The notes under the pieces: generated by a model
Database searches by the model: none
What the model saw: only the letters and a program-made list of their open reading frames with translations
What the model was told of the DNA's origin: nothing
Shown here: piece after piece, positions 18,110 to 27,656 of the stretch
How positions within the stretch are numbered: the stretch's first letter is position 1
Layout of the letters: each line of letters begins with the position of its first letter
Translations under genes and position numbers: made by a program
Assembly (NCBI GenBank): GCA_021846325.1
Contig: JAJZBX010000009.1
Coordinates: forward strand, 1 to 64,000
Direction of reading: 5' to 3'
From: Actinomycetes bacterium
Lineage (GTDB): Bacteria; Actinomycetota; Acidimicrobiia; Acidimicrobiales; RAAP-2
DNA: 64,000 nt

Positions 18110-19483
18110 ATGCAGCACATCGATCGCGATCGTTTGGCCCTTCTCACCTCGTCGGAAGTGGCTCGTTACGAGCGAGAACATCCGCGCTCTCGCCGCCTCT
18201 ACGACGAGTCCTCACACCTCTTTGGACGGGTCCCCATGACCTGGATGAACAAGTGGGCCGGCGGTTTCCCGCTGGGCTTTTCGAGCGCTCACGGCGCGAC
18301 CATCACCGATCTGGACGGCCACGACCTCGTCGACTTCGCCCTCGGTGACACCGGTGCGATGGCGGGGCACTCGCCCGCGCCACTCGCGCGAGCCGTCCAC
18401 CAACGGCTCGCCGTCGACGGTGGGGTTACCACGATGTTGCCGACCGAGGACGCCCAGTGGGTCGCGGCCGAGCTGGCGCGCCGCTTCGGACTAGCCCAGT
18501 GGTCCTTCACGCTCTCGGCCACGGACGCGAATCGCTGGCTCTTGCGACTCGTGCGCCTGGTCACCCGTCGACCCAAGGTGTTGGTCTTTTCCTACTCGTA
18601 TCACGGCACCGTGGACGAGACCTTGGTCATTGTGGATCGCGACGGCCGAGCGGTCTCTCGACCCGGTAACGTCGCGCCCGCCGTCGATCCGACTGAGACG
18701 ACGCGCGTGGTTGAGTTCAACGACCTCGACGCACTGGAGCGTGAACTAGCCGCCGGTGACGTGGCGGCGGTGCTGAGCGAGCCAGCGATGACCAATATTG
18801 GCATCGTGCTGGCGGCGCCGGGGTTTCTCGACGGCGTGCGCGCACTGTGCGACCAAACGGGTACGTTGCTGATCCTCGATGAGACGCACACCTTTTCGGC
18901 GGGTCCCGGCGGCGCGACGCGGCGCTTTGGCCTTCGACCCGACGCCGTGACGATCGGTAAGTCGCTCGGTGGCGGCGTGCCGTGTGGTGCCTACGGCCTC
19001 ACGTCGGAACTGGCCGATCGGGTCGTGGCTGCGGTGACCTCGGGCGATGGCCCCGTGGACCTGAACGACGTCGGCGGAGTTGGCGGAACGTTGGCGGGCA
19101 ACCCGCTGAGCCTGGCGGCGATGCGCGCGGTGCTCGGTGAGGTGCTGACCGATGACGCATTTGTCCCCATGGAGCGTCTGGCCACGTCCTTCGCCGACGG
19201 CGTGCGGAGAACGATCGACGCCTTTGACCTCCCCTGGTCGGTGAGTCAGCTTGGCGCGCGCTGTGAATACCGGTTCGCCCGACCCGCTCCGGTTAATGGT
19301 GGTATCTCGGCCGCCAGCGCCGACCCGTTGCTTGAGGAGTACCTGCACCTCTTCGGGGTGAACCGTGGGGTGCTCCTCACGCCGTTTCACAACATGGCGC
19401 TCATGTGCCCCGCGACCACAGCGGTCGACGTCGCGGCGCACCAGCGCATCTTTGACGAGGCGCTCACCACGCTGCTGGCGTAG
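18110..19483 (+). CDS. Class III PLP-dependent aminotransferase, glutamate-1-semialdehyde aminomutase-like
   Basis: 457 residues. The fold-type I core shows YHGTVDE (substrate loop), LILDETHTF (the Asp that holds the PLP ring nitrogen) and TIGKSLGGGVPCGAYG with the PLP lysine at residue 284. This last motif is close to HemL-type aminomutases. It is not embedded with heme genes, and its N-terminus (residues 1-60) is longer than in HemL, so a related aspartate-aminotransferase-family enzyme of unknown substrate is more likely. Transcribed alone, apparently leaderless, between HU and obgE. Confidence 0.85.
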   Translation: MQHIDRDRLALLTSSEVARYEREHPRSRRLYDESSHLFGRVPMTWMNKWAGGFPLGFSSAHGATITDLDGHDLVDFALGDTGAMAGHSPAPLARAVHQRLAVDGGVTTMLPTEDAQWVAAELARRFGLAQWSFTLSATDANRWLLRLVRLVTRRPKVLVFSYSYHGTVDETLVIVDRDGRAVSRPGNVAPAVDPTETTRVVEFNDLDALERELAAGDVAAVLSEPAMTNIGIVLAAPGFLDGVRALCDQTGTLLILDETHTFSAGPGGATRRFGLRPDAVTIGKSLGGGVPCGAYGLTSELADRVVAAVTSGDGPVDLNDVGGVGGTLAGNPLSLAAMRAVLGEVLTDDAFVPMERLATSFADGVRRTIDAFDLPWSVSQLGARCEYRFARPAPVNGGISAASADPLLEEYLHLFGVNRGVLLTPFHNMALMCPATTAVDVAAHQRIFDEALTTLLA

Positions 19484-19502
19484 GGGCAAACCGGGGGCCT
19501 CG

Positions 19503-19508
19503 TAGGAT
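19503..19508 (+). promoter_or_regulatory. -10 element of obgE-proB (leaderless)
   Basis: TAGGAT followed by six bases and the GTG of obgE. Confidence 0.45.
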
Positions 19509-19514
19509 TGGGGG

Positions 19515-20879
19515 GTGTCCGCCTTTGTCGATTCCGCACAGTTGCACGCCAAGGCTGGCGACGGCGGCGCGGGTTGCGTGAGTTTTCGTCGTGAGGCCCA
19601 CGTGGCCAAGGGTGGACCCGACGGCGGCGATGGCGGGCGCGGCGGCGACGTGTGGCTCGTGGCCGATCCCAATCAGGCGTCTCTGCTGGGCTTTCGCGAT
19701 CACCCCTTTCGGCGAGGATCCGATGGTGCCCACGGCACCTCGAAGCGCCAGCACGGTGCGCGGGGCCAGGACCTCGACGTGGCGGTGCCGGTGGGCACCG
19801 TCGTACACGACCGTGACGGCACGGTGCTGGTGGACCTCGCGGGCCCGGGCGACCGGTGGCGCGCGGCCGAAGGGGGCCTGGGTGGCGCGGGCAACGCGCG
19901 CTTCCTGTCGAATCGACGGCGGGCGCCCGCCTTCGCCGAGCAGGGCGAGCGGGGCCAAGAGTGCTGGCTGAATCTCGAACTGAAGCTTCGCGCCGACGTC
20001 GCCTTAATTGGCTTTCCCAACGTCGGCAAGTCGACGCTCATCGCGCGCGTCTCGGCGGCGCGTCCGAAGATAGCTGACTATCCCTTCACGACACTGGTGC
20101 CCAACCTCGGTGTCGTGCGGGTCGGCCGTCGAACGTCGCGACCCGAGGACGCCACGGAGTTCGTCATGGCGGACATTCCGGGTCTTATCGAGGGAGCGGC
20201 CCACGGCCGCGGGCTCGGCCACGACTTTCTGCGCCACGTGGAATACGCGACCGTACTGTGTGTGCTGTTGGACCGCTCACCGAACGCGTCGATCCCACCG
20301 AACGAGCAGCTCGAGGTGCTGCTGGGCGAGTTGGGCGAGTACCGCGCCGACCTGTTGGGACGCCCGCGGGTGGTGGTTGGATCCAAGTCGGACGTCGCGC
20401 TGGGCGAGTTCAACGTGCCCGACGCCCTCCCCATTTCGGCCGTCACCGGCGATGGCGTGTCGGCACTGGTCGAGCGGCTCGCTGAACTGGTGAGCCTGTC
20501 GCGGCTCGACGCGGCGAGGGAGGCCACCCACGAGGTCGTGGTGCACGCGCCCGTCGCCGACGACGTTCGCGTAGTGTCTGATGGTCCTCACGCGTGGGAG
20601 GTACTCGGTCGCACCGCGACCCGGGCGGTGCGATTCCAGGACCTGACCGATGACGAGGCGCTCGCCGAGATCGTCAAGCGGCTGCGGGCGATTGGCGTCG
20701 ATCGTCTCCTCGCGCGAGCGGGCGTTCTTGATGGCGACGTCGTACGGGTCGGTCCGCTCACCTTCGAGTGGTGGCGAGACGCCGTCGGCGCCGGCCTGGA
20801 CCGTGGCGATCACCATCGAGCGACCCGGCGAGAACGGCTCGCTCGCCACGGTCGACTGGACGACGATGACGACTCGTAG
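19515..20879 (+). CDS. obgE: GTPase Obg/CgtA, ribosome assembly and stress response
   Basis: 454 residues in three parts. The glycine-rich Obg fold (about 1-158) has GDGGAGCVSFRREAHV. The G domain has the P-loop GFPNVGKST, G3 DIPGLIEGAAHGRGLGHDFLRH and G4 SKSD (a variant of NKxD). A C-terminal OCT domain (about 340-420) follows, then an acidic end (DDDDS). Obg binds the 50S subunit and links growth to nutrient state. GTG start. Its last 14 bases overlap proB, so the two are translationally linked. rplU-rpmA, its usual neighbours, lie just upstream beyond HU. Confidence 0.95.
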   Translation: MSAFVDSAQLHAKAGDGGAGCVSFRREAHVAKGGPDGGDGGRGGDVWLVADPNQASLLGFRDHPFRRGSDGAHGTSKRQHGARGQDLDVAVPVGTVVHDRDGTVLVDLAGPGDRWRAAEGGLGGAGNARFLSNRRRAPAFAEQGERGQECWLNLELKLRADVALIGFPNVGKSTLIARVSAARPKIADYPFTTLVPNLGVVRVGRRTSRPEDATEFVMADIPGLIEGAAHGRGLGHDFLRHVEYATVLCVLLDRSPNASIPPNEQLEVLLGELGEYRADLLGRPRVVVGSKSDVALGEFNVPDALPISAVTGDGVSALVERLAELVSLSRLDAAREATHEVVVHAPVADDVRVVSDGPHAWEVLGRTATRAVRFQDLTDDEALAEIVKRLRAIGVDRLLARAGVLDGDVVRVGPLTFEWWRDAVGAGLDRGDHHRATRRERLARHGRLDDDDDS

Positions 20880-21930
20880 TGTGGTCGTCAAGATCGGCAC
20901 GTCCTCGGTGACCAACGCCGACGGCGGGGTCGACTACGAGGTGCTGGTCAAGGTGGCGGCCGACGTGGTGAACCTGCGTGACGCCGGCTGGTCGGTCGTG
21001 GTCGTGACCTCGGGGGCGATCACCGCGGGGTGGGCCGAGGTTGGGGCGGGACGTCGTCGACCCAATGACGCCGCGACCCTGCAGGCCGTCTCGGCGGTCG
21101 GTCAGCCGAGTCTCATGCACGCGTGGCGCAACGCATTCGGCGAGGCGGGGGCGATCGTCGGCCAGGTGCTCTTGGCGCCGCTCGACTTCTCGCACCGCGG
21201 CCAGTATCTGCACGCTCGCGGGACGCTCGAGGCGCTGGGTGCCCTGAACGTGGTGGCGGTGGTGAATGAGAACGACGCCGTCGCCGATGAAGAGATCCGA
21301 TTCGGTGACAACGACCGGCTGGCGGCTCTCGTGGCGAATCTGGTTGCGGCCAGCCACTTGGTCCTGCTGACCGACACGCCGGGGCTCTTGACCGCTGATC
21401 CACGCCTGGATCCCTCGGCCACCTTGATCGACGAGGTGCGGGCGATCGACGCGGCCATCGAGGGCCTCGCCGGCACGAGTCGTTCCGGGGTCGGCAGCGG
21501 GGGAATGTCGTCCAAGTTGGCGGCGGCGCGCATGGCCACCTGGTCGGGGGTCACGACGGTTATCGCCTCGGCGCGGGTCGATCATCCCGTGCGTCACGCG
21601 CTGGAACAAGGCGGCGGGACCATCTTTCACGCTCGGGCCGAGCGACTCTCGGCGCGCAAGGCCTGGATCGCCTTCGCCGTCGCGAGTCGCGGGACCCTCG
21701 TCATCAACCAGGGCGCCCTCCAGGCCCTCGAGCATCACGGTCGCAGCCTGTTGCGCGTCGGCGTGGTCGAACACCGGGGCAATTTTGTCGAGGGCGACGC
21801 CGTCGACATCGTCGGCCCCGATCGCGACGTGGCGGCCAAGGGCCTGGTTCGCGTTAGCGCCGACGCATTTTTGGAAAGCGACGACGTGGTCGTGCATCGC
21901 GACGACCTCGTTTTGCTACGACGTCCCTAG
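20866..21930 (+). CDS. proB: Glutamate 5-kinase
   Basis: 354 residues from the ATG at 20866, which lies inside the end of obgE. It phosphorylates glutamate, the first step of proline synthesis. The amino-acid-kinase domain (about 1-250) has VVKIGTSSVT, VTSGAITAG, VNENDAVADEEIRFGDND and GTSRSGVGSGGMSSKLAAA. A C-terminal PUA domain (about 265-350) is present, as in longer ProB enzymes. proA follows 19 bases later. An upstream in-frame extension inside obgE is not likely to be used. Confidence 0.95.
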   Translation: MTTRSVVVKIGTSSVTNADGGVDYEVLVKVAADVVNLRDAGWSVVVVTSGAITAGWAEVGAGRRRPNDAATLQAVSAVGQPSLMHAWRNAFGEAGAIVGQVLLAPLDFSHRGQYLHARGTLEALGALNVVAVVNENDAVADEEIRFGDNDRLAALVANLVAASHLVLLTDTPGLLTADPRLDPSATLIDEVRAIDAAIEGLAGTSRSGVGSGGMSSKLAAARMATWSGVTTVIASARVDHPVRHALEQGGGTIFHARAERLSARKAWIAFAVASRGTLVINQGALQALEHHGRSLLRVGVVEHRGNFVEGDAVDIVGPDRDVAAKGLVRVSADAFLESDDVVVHRDDLVLLRRP

Positions 21931-21937
21931 CGTCCGT

Positions 21938-21943
21938 TACGCT
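21938..21943 (+). promoter_or_regulatory. -10 element of the proA operon (leaderless)
   Basis: TACGCT, six bases, then the ATG of proA. It overlaps the short proB-proA gap, so proA and the genes behind it may have their own promoter. Confidence 0.45.
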
Positions 21944-21949
21944 ACGTAG

Positions 21950-23185
21950 ATGGTTTCGTCGGCTCTCGAGCGCCAAGGCGCCGACGTTCGGCGTGCGGCG
22001 CGCGACCTTGCGCAGGCTAGTGACGACGCCCGACGCGCGGTCTTGCTCGCGGTGGCCAAGACCCTGTCATCGCGACGTGAGGAGTTGCTTTCGGTCAATG
22101 CCCAGGACGTGGCGAACTACGTTGAGGGCGGCGCCGGACTCGACCGGCTGCGCCTGAGCGACGCCCGGATCGAGGCTATGGTCCAAGCCCTGCGTGACCT
22201 CGCCGCGGCGCCCGATCCGCTCCAGGAAACGCTCGATCACGATGTTCGACCCAATGGTTTGCGCGTCGAGCGCGTGCGGGTCCCGCTCGGCGTTGTCGGC
22301 GTCGTGTACGAAAATCGCCCGAACGTGACCAGTGACGTCGCGGGCCTGTGCGTGCGCAGTGGCAACGCGGCCTTTTTGCAAGGCTCGGCGTCGGCGTGGC
22401 GATCCAATCAGTTCATTGTCGACCTGTGGCGCACGGCCTTGCGCGCGGCCGGGCTCCCCGCCGACGCCGTGGCCCTGGTTGAAGACCGTTCACACGAAGC
22501 CGTCGTCGCGTTCATGCAGCTCACGGGCGTCTTGGACTGTCTGATACCGCGCGGCGGGCCCAGCCTGATTGCCGCGATGCGCGAGTACGCTCGGGTTCCC
22601 TACGTGCTCGACGGCGACGGCAACTGCCACATATTCGTTGACGACTCGGCCGATTTGGCCATTGCCCTCGACATCGTGGAGAACGCAAAAACGTCGCGGC
22701 CGGGCGTTTGCAACGCGGTCGAGACCGTACTGGTGCACGAAGCGATTGCCGCAAGGTTCCTGCCGAGTCTCGCCGAACGTCTGACCACGGTGGAGCTTCG
22801 CGTCGACGAGCGAGCCGGGACGGTACTGCGCGGGGCCCGACGCGCAACCGACGAGGACTTCGTTACAGAGTTCCTCGATCTCATCCTCGCGGTGAAAGTC
22901 GTCGATTCCATCGACGAGGCAATCGACCACGTCGCGCGCTACGGTAGCGGGCACAGCGAGGCCATTGTGACCTCGAGTGAGCAGAACGGCGACTCGTGGG
23001 TGCGCCGGGTTGATGCCGCGGCGGTGCTCGTGAACGCTTCGACGCGCTTCGTCGACGGCGGTGAGTTGGGGCTGGGTGGCGAGGTGGGGATATCGACGCA
23101 GAAACTCCACGCGCGCGGACCCATGGGCCTGCGTGAGTTGACGTGCCTCAAATGGGTGATACGCGGAGAAGGGCAAATCAGATGA
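21950..23185 (+). CDS. proA: Gamma-glutamyl phosphate reductase
   Basis: 411 residues of the aldehyde-dehydrogenase-like ProA family. It reduces gamma-glutamyl phosphate with NADPH to glutamate semialdehyde, the second step of proline synthesis. It shows VYENRPNVTSD, IPRGGPSLI, the catalytic cysteine in SRPGVCNAVET (residue about 252), and the C-terminal motif RFVDGGELGLGGEVGISTQKLHARGPMG split across the end. Its stop overlaps the ATG of the next gene (ATGA). Confidence 0.96.
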   Translation: MVSSALERQGADVRRAARDLAQASDDARRAVLLAVAKTLSSRREELLSVNAQDVANYVEGGAGLDRLRLSDARIEAMVQALRDLAAAPDPLQETLDHDVRPNGLRVERVRVPLGVVGVVYENRPNVTSDVAGLCVRSGNAAFLQGSASAWRSNQFIVDLWRTALRAAGLPADAVALVEDRSHEAVVAFMQLTGVLDCLIPRGGPSLIAAMREYARVPYVLDGDGNCHIFVDDSADLAIALDIVENAKTSRPGVCNAVETVLVHEAIAARFLPSLAERLTTVELRVDERAGTVLRGARRATDEDFVTEFLDLILAVKVVDSIDEAIDHVARYGSGHSEAIVTSSEQNGDSWVRRVDAAAVLVNASTRFVDGGELGLGGEVGISTQKLHARGPMGLRELTCLKWVIRGEGQIR

Positions 23186-24129
23186 GTTCACTCGATCCGC
23201 GCCAGGAACTGGCGACCCGTCTAGGGCTGGCGAGTCTGCCGCCGGTCAACTTTGCTTCGGCGGCCGAGGTGCGCACGCGACTCGGCGAACGCGACTACCT
23301 GAGTGACGACGCGATTGCGTCGGCGGTGTTTCTCGCTGATCGATTGGCCAAACCCGTGCTGGTTGAGGGGCCGGCCGGCACCGGCAAGACCGCCCTCGCC
23401 CAAGCGGTCGCCAACGCGATCGGATCTCGACTCGTACGCCTCCAATGCTACGAGGGCCTCGACGAGTCCAAGGCGCTCTACGAGTGGAACTATCGCAAGC
23501 AACTGCTGCGGATTCAGGCCGGTCGACCCGAGGGCGAATCGGCCCAGTCGTGGAACGACCTCGAAGAGGACATTTTCTCGGACCAGTTTCTGCTCACCCG
23601 ACCACTGCTCGAGGCGATCTCGGCGACCGATCCCGTGGTGCTGCTCGTGGACGAGGTGGATCGCGTCGAACTGGAGACTGAGGCGCTGCTGCTGGAGATC
23701 CTCTCGGAGTATCAGGTATCGATCCCCGAGCTGGGAACGATCCGCGCCAAGCAGATCCCCCTGGTCTTCTTGACGTCGAACAACACGCGCGAACTATCCG
23801 AAGCGCTCAAGCGCCGATGCCTCTACCTCTATATTGGCTATCCCGACGTGTCGCGAGAGCGCGACATCATTCTCGCGCGCGTTCCCGGCATCTCGGCGAG
23901 CCTGGCCGAGCAGATCGCCGAAGTCGTGCGTTCCCTGCGCACGCTCGACTTGAAGAAAGCACCATCGGTTGCCGAGACGCTGGACTGGGCGCGAACCCTG
24001 GTGATTCTCGGGCGAGAAGAGATCGCGATGGAGGATGCCGCGGGCACCCTACACGTCGTGCTGAAGTACCAGTCCGACATCGAACGAGCCACCAGAGAGC
24101 TCTTCAGTCGCTCGGCCAACCTTGCTTAG
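23182..24129 (+). CDS. MoxR-type AAA+ ATPase
   Basis: 315 residues from the ATG at 23182. The AAA+ core has Walker A GPAGTGKTA (about residue 60), Walker B VVLLVDEVDR, sensor 1 FLTSNNTREL and arginine-finger region KRRCLYLYIGYP. MoxR ATPases act with VWA-domain partners to insert metals or remodel complexes; the next gene is such a partner. The ATG overlaps the proA stop, and the stop overlaps the next start, so the three are one operon. The client protein is unknown and no methanol- or CO-dehydrogenase genes are nearby. Confidence 0.92.
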   Translation: MSSLDPRQELATRLGLASLPPVNFASAAEVRTRLGERDYLSDDAIASAVFLADRLAKPVLVEGPAGTGKTALAQAVANAIGSRLVRLQCYEGLDESKALYEWNYRKQLLRIQAGRPEGESAQSWNDLEEDIFSDQFLLTRPLLEAISATDPVVLLVDEVDRVELETEALLLEILSEYQVSIPELGTIRAKQIPLVFLTSNNTRELSEALKRRCLYLYIGYPDVSRERDIILARVPGISASLAEQIAEVVRSLRTLDLKKAPSVAETLDWARTLVILGREEIAMEDAAGTLHVVLKYQSDIERATRELFSRSANLA

Positions 24130-25534
24130 CGTCCTGGCGGCGTTCGTCGGCGAACTGCGCGCCGCCGGACTGCCCGTGTCGATGACCGAACACCTCGATG
24201 CCGCCGGGGCTCTGGGCGTCATCGACCTCGGCGACCGCCGCGAGGTCCGCGACGCGCTGGCGGTGACCCTCGTCAAAAACGGTGACCACCTGCCGGTATT
24301 CGACACCGCGTTCGACGTCTTCTTTTCCATTCGCGGTTTCGACGTGCCGCTTCCCGACAAGGCCGCCGACCGTGACGAGCTCGACGGGGCCGCCGGTGAC
24401 ACCACGGGCCCCTCGGTCGGTGATGGGGGTGGCGCGTCGTCCCTGAGCGCAGAAGAGCTCGCCAGCCTCTTGTTCCGGGCGCTTCGCGACAGTGACCAGT
24501 CGTTACTGGTGCGCGGTGCACGGGCGGCGGTGAACCGCTACGCGGGCTTCGAGCCGGGTCGGCCGGTCGGTGGCACGTACTACCTTTACCGAACACTGCG
24601 CAGCCTCCAGCTCGATCGACTCGAGGAACTGCTGGTGGCCGAGCGCGACGCACCAGACGACTTGTCGCATCGACTTGCTTCCGATGACGCGCGAGCGCGT
24701 ATCGAGTTGCTCAAGCGTGAGGTCGAGCGAGCGATTCGCGAGCACCTGGTCGAGGACCGGGGCACGGCGGCCCTCGCCAAATCGGTGCGCAAGCCACTGC
24801 CCGAAGACGTCGACGTCATGCACGCGAACCGCGACGAGCTCGCCCAACTGGAGCGGGCCCTTCGTCCCCTCAGTCGCAAGTTGGCTACCCGCTTGGCCCG
24901 GCGGCGACGACGTCGCCGCCGAGGACCGGTGGACCTACGTCACACCGTTCGTCGAAGCCTTTCGACTGGTGGTGTTCCCCTGGACCTTCGTTTCAAGCCG
25001 CCGCGTCCAGCCAAGCCGGAGATCATCGTGATTGCCGACGTGTCGGGCTCGGTGGCGTCGTTCGCACGATTCACCCTGCATCTCGTTCACGCCATCAGTA
25101 CGCAGTTTTCTAAGGTGCGTAGTTTCGTATTCGTGGACGGGCTCGACGAAGTGACCGAGTACTTCGACGGTGTCGACGATCCCGCCCAGGCCGTGGCGCG
25201 CATCAACGCCGAGGCCGACGTCGTCGCGTTCGATGGTCATTCGGACTACGGACGGGCGCTGCTCTCGTTTCACGAGCGCTTCGCGCGCGACGTGAGTCGG
25301 CGCACCACGGTGTTGATATTGGGTGATGGGCGCAACAACTACCACCAGGCGCACGCCGAGGTCGTGGCCGACTTGGGCCGGCGCGCGCGCCACGTCTTCT
25401 GGCTGAATCCCGAACCCGTCAGCTACTGGAACAGCGGTGACTCGATCATTGATCAGTACGCGCCGTACTGCGAGCGCGTCGTGGAGTGTCGAACGCTGCG
25501 TCAGCTCGAAGCCTTCGTCGGCGGTTTGGTGTGA
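24122..25534 (+). CDS. VWA-domain protein of the CoxE type, MoxR partner
   Basis: 470 residues from a TTG that overlaps the end of the MoxR gene. The N-terminal half is helical and polar, and a block of arginines (ARRRRRRRRGPVD, about residues 257-269) precedes the C-terminal von Willebrand factor A domain. The MIDAS metal site DVSGS (about residue 305) is intact, as is a distal HSDYGRAL threonine-equivalent region. CoxE-like proteins pair with MoxR ATPases in cofactor insertion. No signal peptide, so it acts in the cytoplasm. Target unknown. Confidence 0.88.
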   Translation: MLSVLAAFVGELRAAGLPVSMTEHLDAAGALGVIDLGDRREVRDALAVTLVKNGDHLPVFDTAFDVFFSIRGFDVPLPDKAADRDELDGAAGDTTGPSVGDGGGASSLSAEELASLLFRALRDSDQSLLVRGARAAVNRYAGFEPGRPVGGTYYLYRTLRSLQLDRLEELLVAERDAPDDLSHRLASDDARARIELLKREVERAIREHLVEDRGTAALAKSVRKPLPEDVDVMHANRDELAQLERALRPLSRKLATRLARRRRRRRRGPVDLRHTVRRSLSTGGVPLDLRFKPPRPAKPEIIVIADVSGSVASFARFTLHLVHAISTQFSKVRSFVFVDGLDEVTEYFDGVDDPAQAVARINAEADVVAFDGHSDYGRALLSFHERFARDVSRRTTVLILGDGRNNYHQAHAEVVADLGRRARHVFWLNPEPVSYWNSGDSIIDQYAPYCERVVECRTLRQLEAFVGGLV

Positions 25535-26217
25535 GTGGCTGGACGATGGAGCCGCCGTCGGGCTTTCGCACGCTCGGGGTGCGACCGAGCGGATCCCAAC
25601 TCGTGCTCGTTCGTCACGGCGAGGCCACCTGCAATGTGGAGGGACTGGTGGGCGGACCGGCTGGCTGTCGAGGGCTCACGCGGCGCGGGCGCGCCGAGGT
25701 GACGGCGCTCGCCGAACGACTCGAGCGAACCCGAGAGCTCGGCGACGTCGTCGCGCTCTACACCTCGACGCTGCCGCGCGCCATCGAGACCGCGGCGCTG
25801 CTCGCGAGCGCACTACCGGTGGGCCTGGAAGCCGTCGCGGACTGTGACCTGTGTGAGCTGCACCCCGGTGACGCCGACGGCATGACGTGGGCAGAGGTGG
25901 TGGCCAGTTTCGGTGCTCCCGACTGGGACAATGACCCGAGCCAGCCGTTGGCTCCCGGTGGCGAATCATGGCTCGACTTCTACGATCGCTGCGTGAGGAC
26001 CTTCGCGCGCATCGCGGCCGCCCACCCCGGTCAGCGCGCGCTCCTCGTGGTGCACGGGGGTGTGATCGAACAGCTGATCAAGCTGGTTAGCGGCGCCGAC
26101 GCCGCGCGACGGCTCGGGCTGCGCACCGAGCACGCGTCGATGACCGAGGTGGAATTTCGTGCCAGCTCGCACCGACTCCTGCGTTATAACGATCGGGCGC
26201 CGTTGGTCGAGGCGTAG
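25531..26217 (+). CDS. Histidine phosphatase superfamily protein (phosphoglycerate mutase-like)
   Basis: 228 residues from the GTG at 25531, overlapping the VWA stop (GTGA). The catalytic RHG is in [15 protein letters not shown] (about residue 29), with the second arginine in STLPRAIET, and the second histidine in [12 protein letters not shown]. The family includes phosphatases and mutases with many substrates; the one here cannot be told. Its tight coupling to MoxR and VWA genes suggests a shared task. Its last 34 bases overlap the 3' end of the convergent aroG gene. Confidence 0.9.
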   Translation: MSGWTMEPPSGFRTLGVRPSGSQLVLVRHGEATCNVEGLVGGPAGCRGLTRRGRAEVTALAERLERTRELGDVVALYTSTLPRAIETAALLASALPVGLEAVADCDLCELHPGDADGMTWAEVVASFGAPDWDNDPSQPLAPGGESWLDFYDRCVRTFARIAAAHPGQRALLVVHGGVIEQLIKLVSGADAARRLGLRTEHASMTEVEFRASSHRLLRYNDRAPLVEA

Positions 26218-27566
26218 TTCTGCAAGAACTCGGACACGTGAAAGGCCAAATCCAGACTCTGGGTCGCGTTGAGCCGGGGATCGCAGATGGTGGTGTAGTT
26301 GAGCTCAAGATCGGACTCGTCTAGTCGAGACCCGCCACCGAGGCATTCGGTCACGTCATCCCCGGTGAGTTCGATGTGCAGACCACCGGGCCACGTGCCG
26401 AGTTCTTGATGAACCCCAAAGAACTGGGCGGTCTCGGCCAGGACGTCGTCAAAATGACGCGTCTTTTGCCCACCGACTACGCGGAAGGTGTTGCCGTGCA
26501 TGGGGTCACAGGCCCACACCACGTTTCGTTCGTCGTCGCGCATCGCCTCGACCAAGGGTGGTAGGGCTCGCCCGATCTGCTCGACACCCATGCGCGAGAT
26601 GAGGGTCAGGCGGCCCGCCACGTTGGCCGGGTTGAGCACGTCAACGAGTCGGCGAAGTTCGTCAACGCCCATCGACGGTCCGACCTTGAGACCCAGCGGA
26701 TTAGAGACCCCACGAAGAAATTCGACGTGGGCGCCATCGAGCTGGCGCGTACGGTCACCGATCCACAACATGTGCGCCGAACAGTCGTACCAGTCACCAG
26801 TCAAAGAGTCGCGTCGGGTGAGCGCCTGCTCGTAGGGCAGGATCAGCGCTTCGTGACTGGTGTAGAACTCGACACCCTGCAATGCGGAGTCGTCGTGGAG
26901 ATCGATGCCGCAGGCCCGCATGAACTGCAGTGCGCGTTCGATCTCGTCGGCGATCATCGCGTAGCGCTTGCCCTCGAGCGAGTTGGCGACGAACTCCTGG
27001 TTCCACGCGTGCACGCGTGAGAGGGCGGCGAACCCGCCGGTGGTGAAGGCGCGAAGGAGATTGAGGGTGGCCACGCTCTGGTGGTACGCGGCGAGGAGAC
27101 GATCGGGGTCGGGACGCCGACCCGACGCCGTGAACTCGTCCGAGTTGACGATGTGGCCGCGGAACGCCTCGAGACGAACACCGTCGCGCTCCTCGTAGTC
27201 GTCGGAACGAGGCTTCGCGAACTGCCCGGCGATGCGGCCCACCTTGATCACGGGTACGCCCGCGGCGTACGTGAGGGCCACCGCCATTTGCAAAATGACC
27301 TTCAACTTGTCGCGAATCGCGTCGGCGGAACCCTCGTCGAATGACTCGGCGCAATCACCGGCCTGGAGCAGGAAGGCGCGTCCGCGCGCGACGTCGCCCA
27401 GGTGCTGTTGCAGGCGGCGAGCCTCGCCGGCGAAGACGAGGGGCGGCTTGGCGGCCAACTGACGTTCTACACGTTCCAGGTGCTCAGCGTCCGGCCACGC
27501 GGGACTCTGGTGGACACGACGAGAGCGCCACGAAGTAGTCGACCAGTCGTTCGTCGTACTCGGCAT
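26184..27566 (-). CDS. aroG: Class II 3-deoxy-7-phosphoheptulonate (DAHP) synthase
   Basis: 460 residues, like the 462-residue mycobacterial enzyme. It condenses phosphoenolpyruvate and erythrose 4-phosphate, the first step of the shikimate pathway. Class II hallmarks are [10 protein letters not shown] (metal-binding Cys), [14 protein letters not shown], and the C-terminal GGSRLDE and [13 protein letters not shown]. The ATG at 27566 is chosen over longer starts because TACGCT lies exactly 6 bases upstream and the family begins here. Divergent from nadD and convergent with the phosphatase gene, whose 3' end it overlaps by 34 bases. Confidence 0.96.
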   Translation of the reverse strand: MPSTTNDWSTTSWRSRRVHQSPAWPDAEHLERVERQLAAKPPLVFAGEARRLQQHLGDVARGRAFLLQAGDCAESFDEGSADAIRDKLKVILQMAVALTYAAGVPVIKVGRIAGQFAKPRSDDYEERDGVRLEAFRGHIVNSDEFTASGRRPDPDRLLAAYHQSVATLNLLRAFTTGGFAALSRVHAWNQEFVANSLEGKRYAMIADEIERALQFMRACGIDLHDDSALQGVEFYTSHEALILPYEQALTRRDSLTGDWYDCSAHMLWIGDRTRQLDGAHVEFLRGVSNPLGLKVGPSMGVDELRRLVDVLNPANVAGRLTLISRMGVEQIGRALPPLVEAMRDDERNVVWACDPMHGNTFRVVGGQKTRHFDDVLAETAQFFGVHQELGTWPGGLHIELTGDDVTECLGGGSRLDESDLELNYTTICDPRLNATQSLDLAFHVSEFLQNYASTNGARSL

Positions 27567-27572
27567 CACTTC

Positions 27573-27578
27573 AGCGTA
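27573..27578 (-). promoter_or_regulatory. -10 element of aroG (leaderless)
   Basis: TACGCT on the minus strand, then six bases (GAAGTG), then the ATG at 27566. Confidence 0.45.
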
Positions 27579-27644
27579 GAGCGTGATCGCTAGAGCGGGC
27601 AATCGGCGAATGATCGCGACCCCGGTGGGTGCTGACATCCCCGT

Positions 27645-27650
27645 TAGGCT
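27645..27650 (+). promoter_or_regulatory. -10 element of nadD (leaderless)
   Basis: TAGGCT, six bases (TGACGC), then the GTG of nadD. Confidence 0.45.
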
Positions 27651-27656
27651 TGACGC

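Noticed and set aside
18110-19483. Calling the aminotransferase HemL
   Set aside because: The PLP motif is similar, but the N-terminus is longer and there are no heme genes around; a family-level call is safer.
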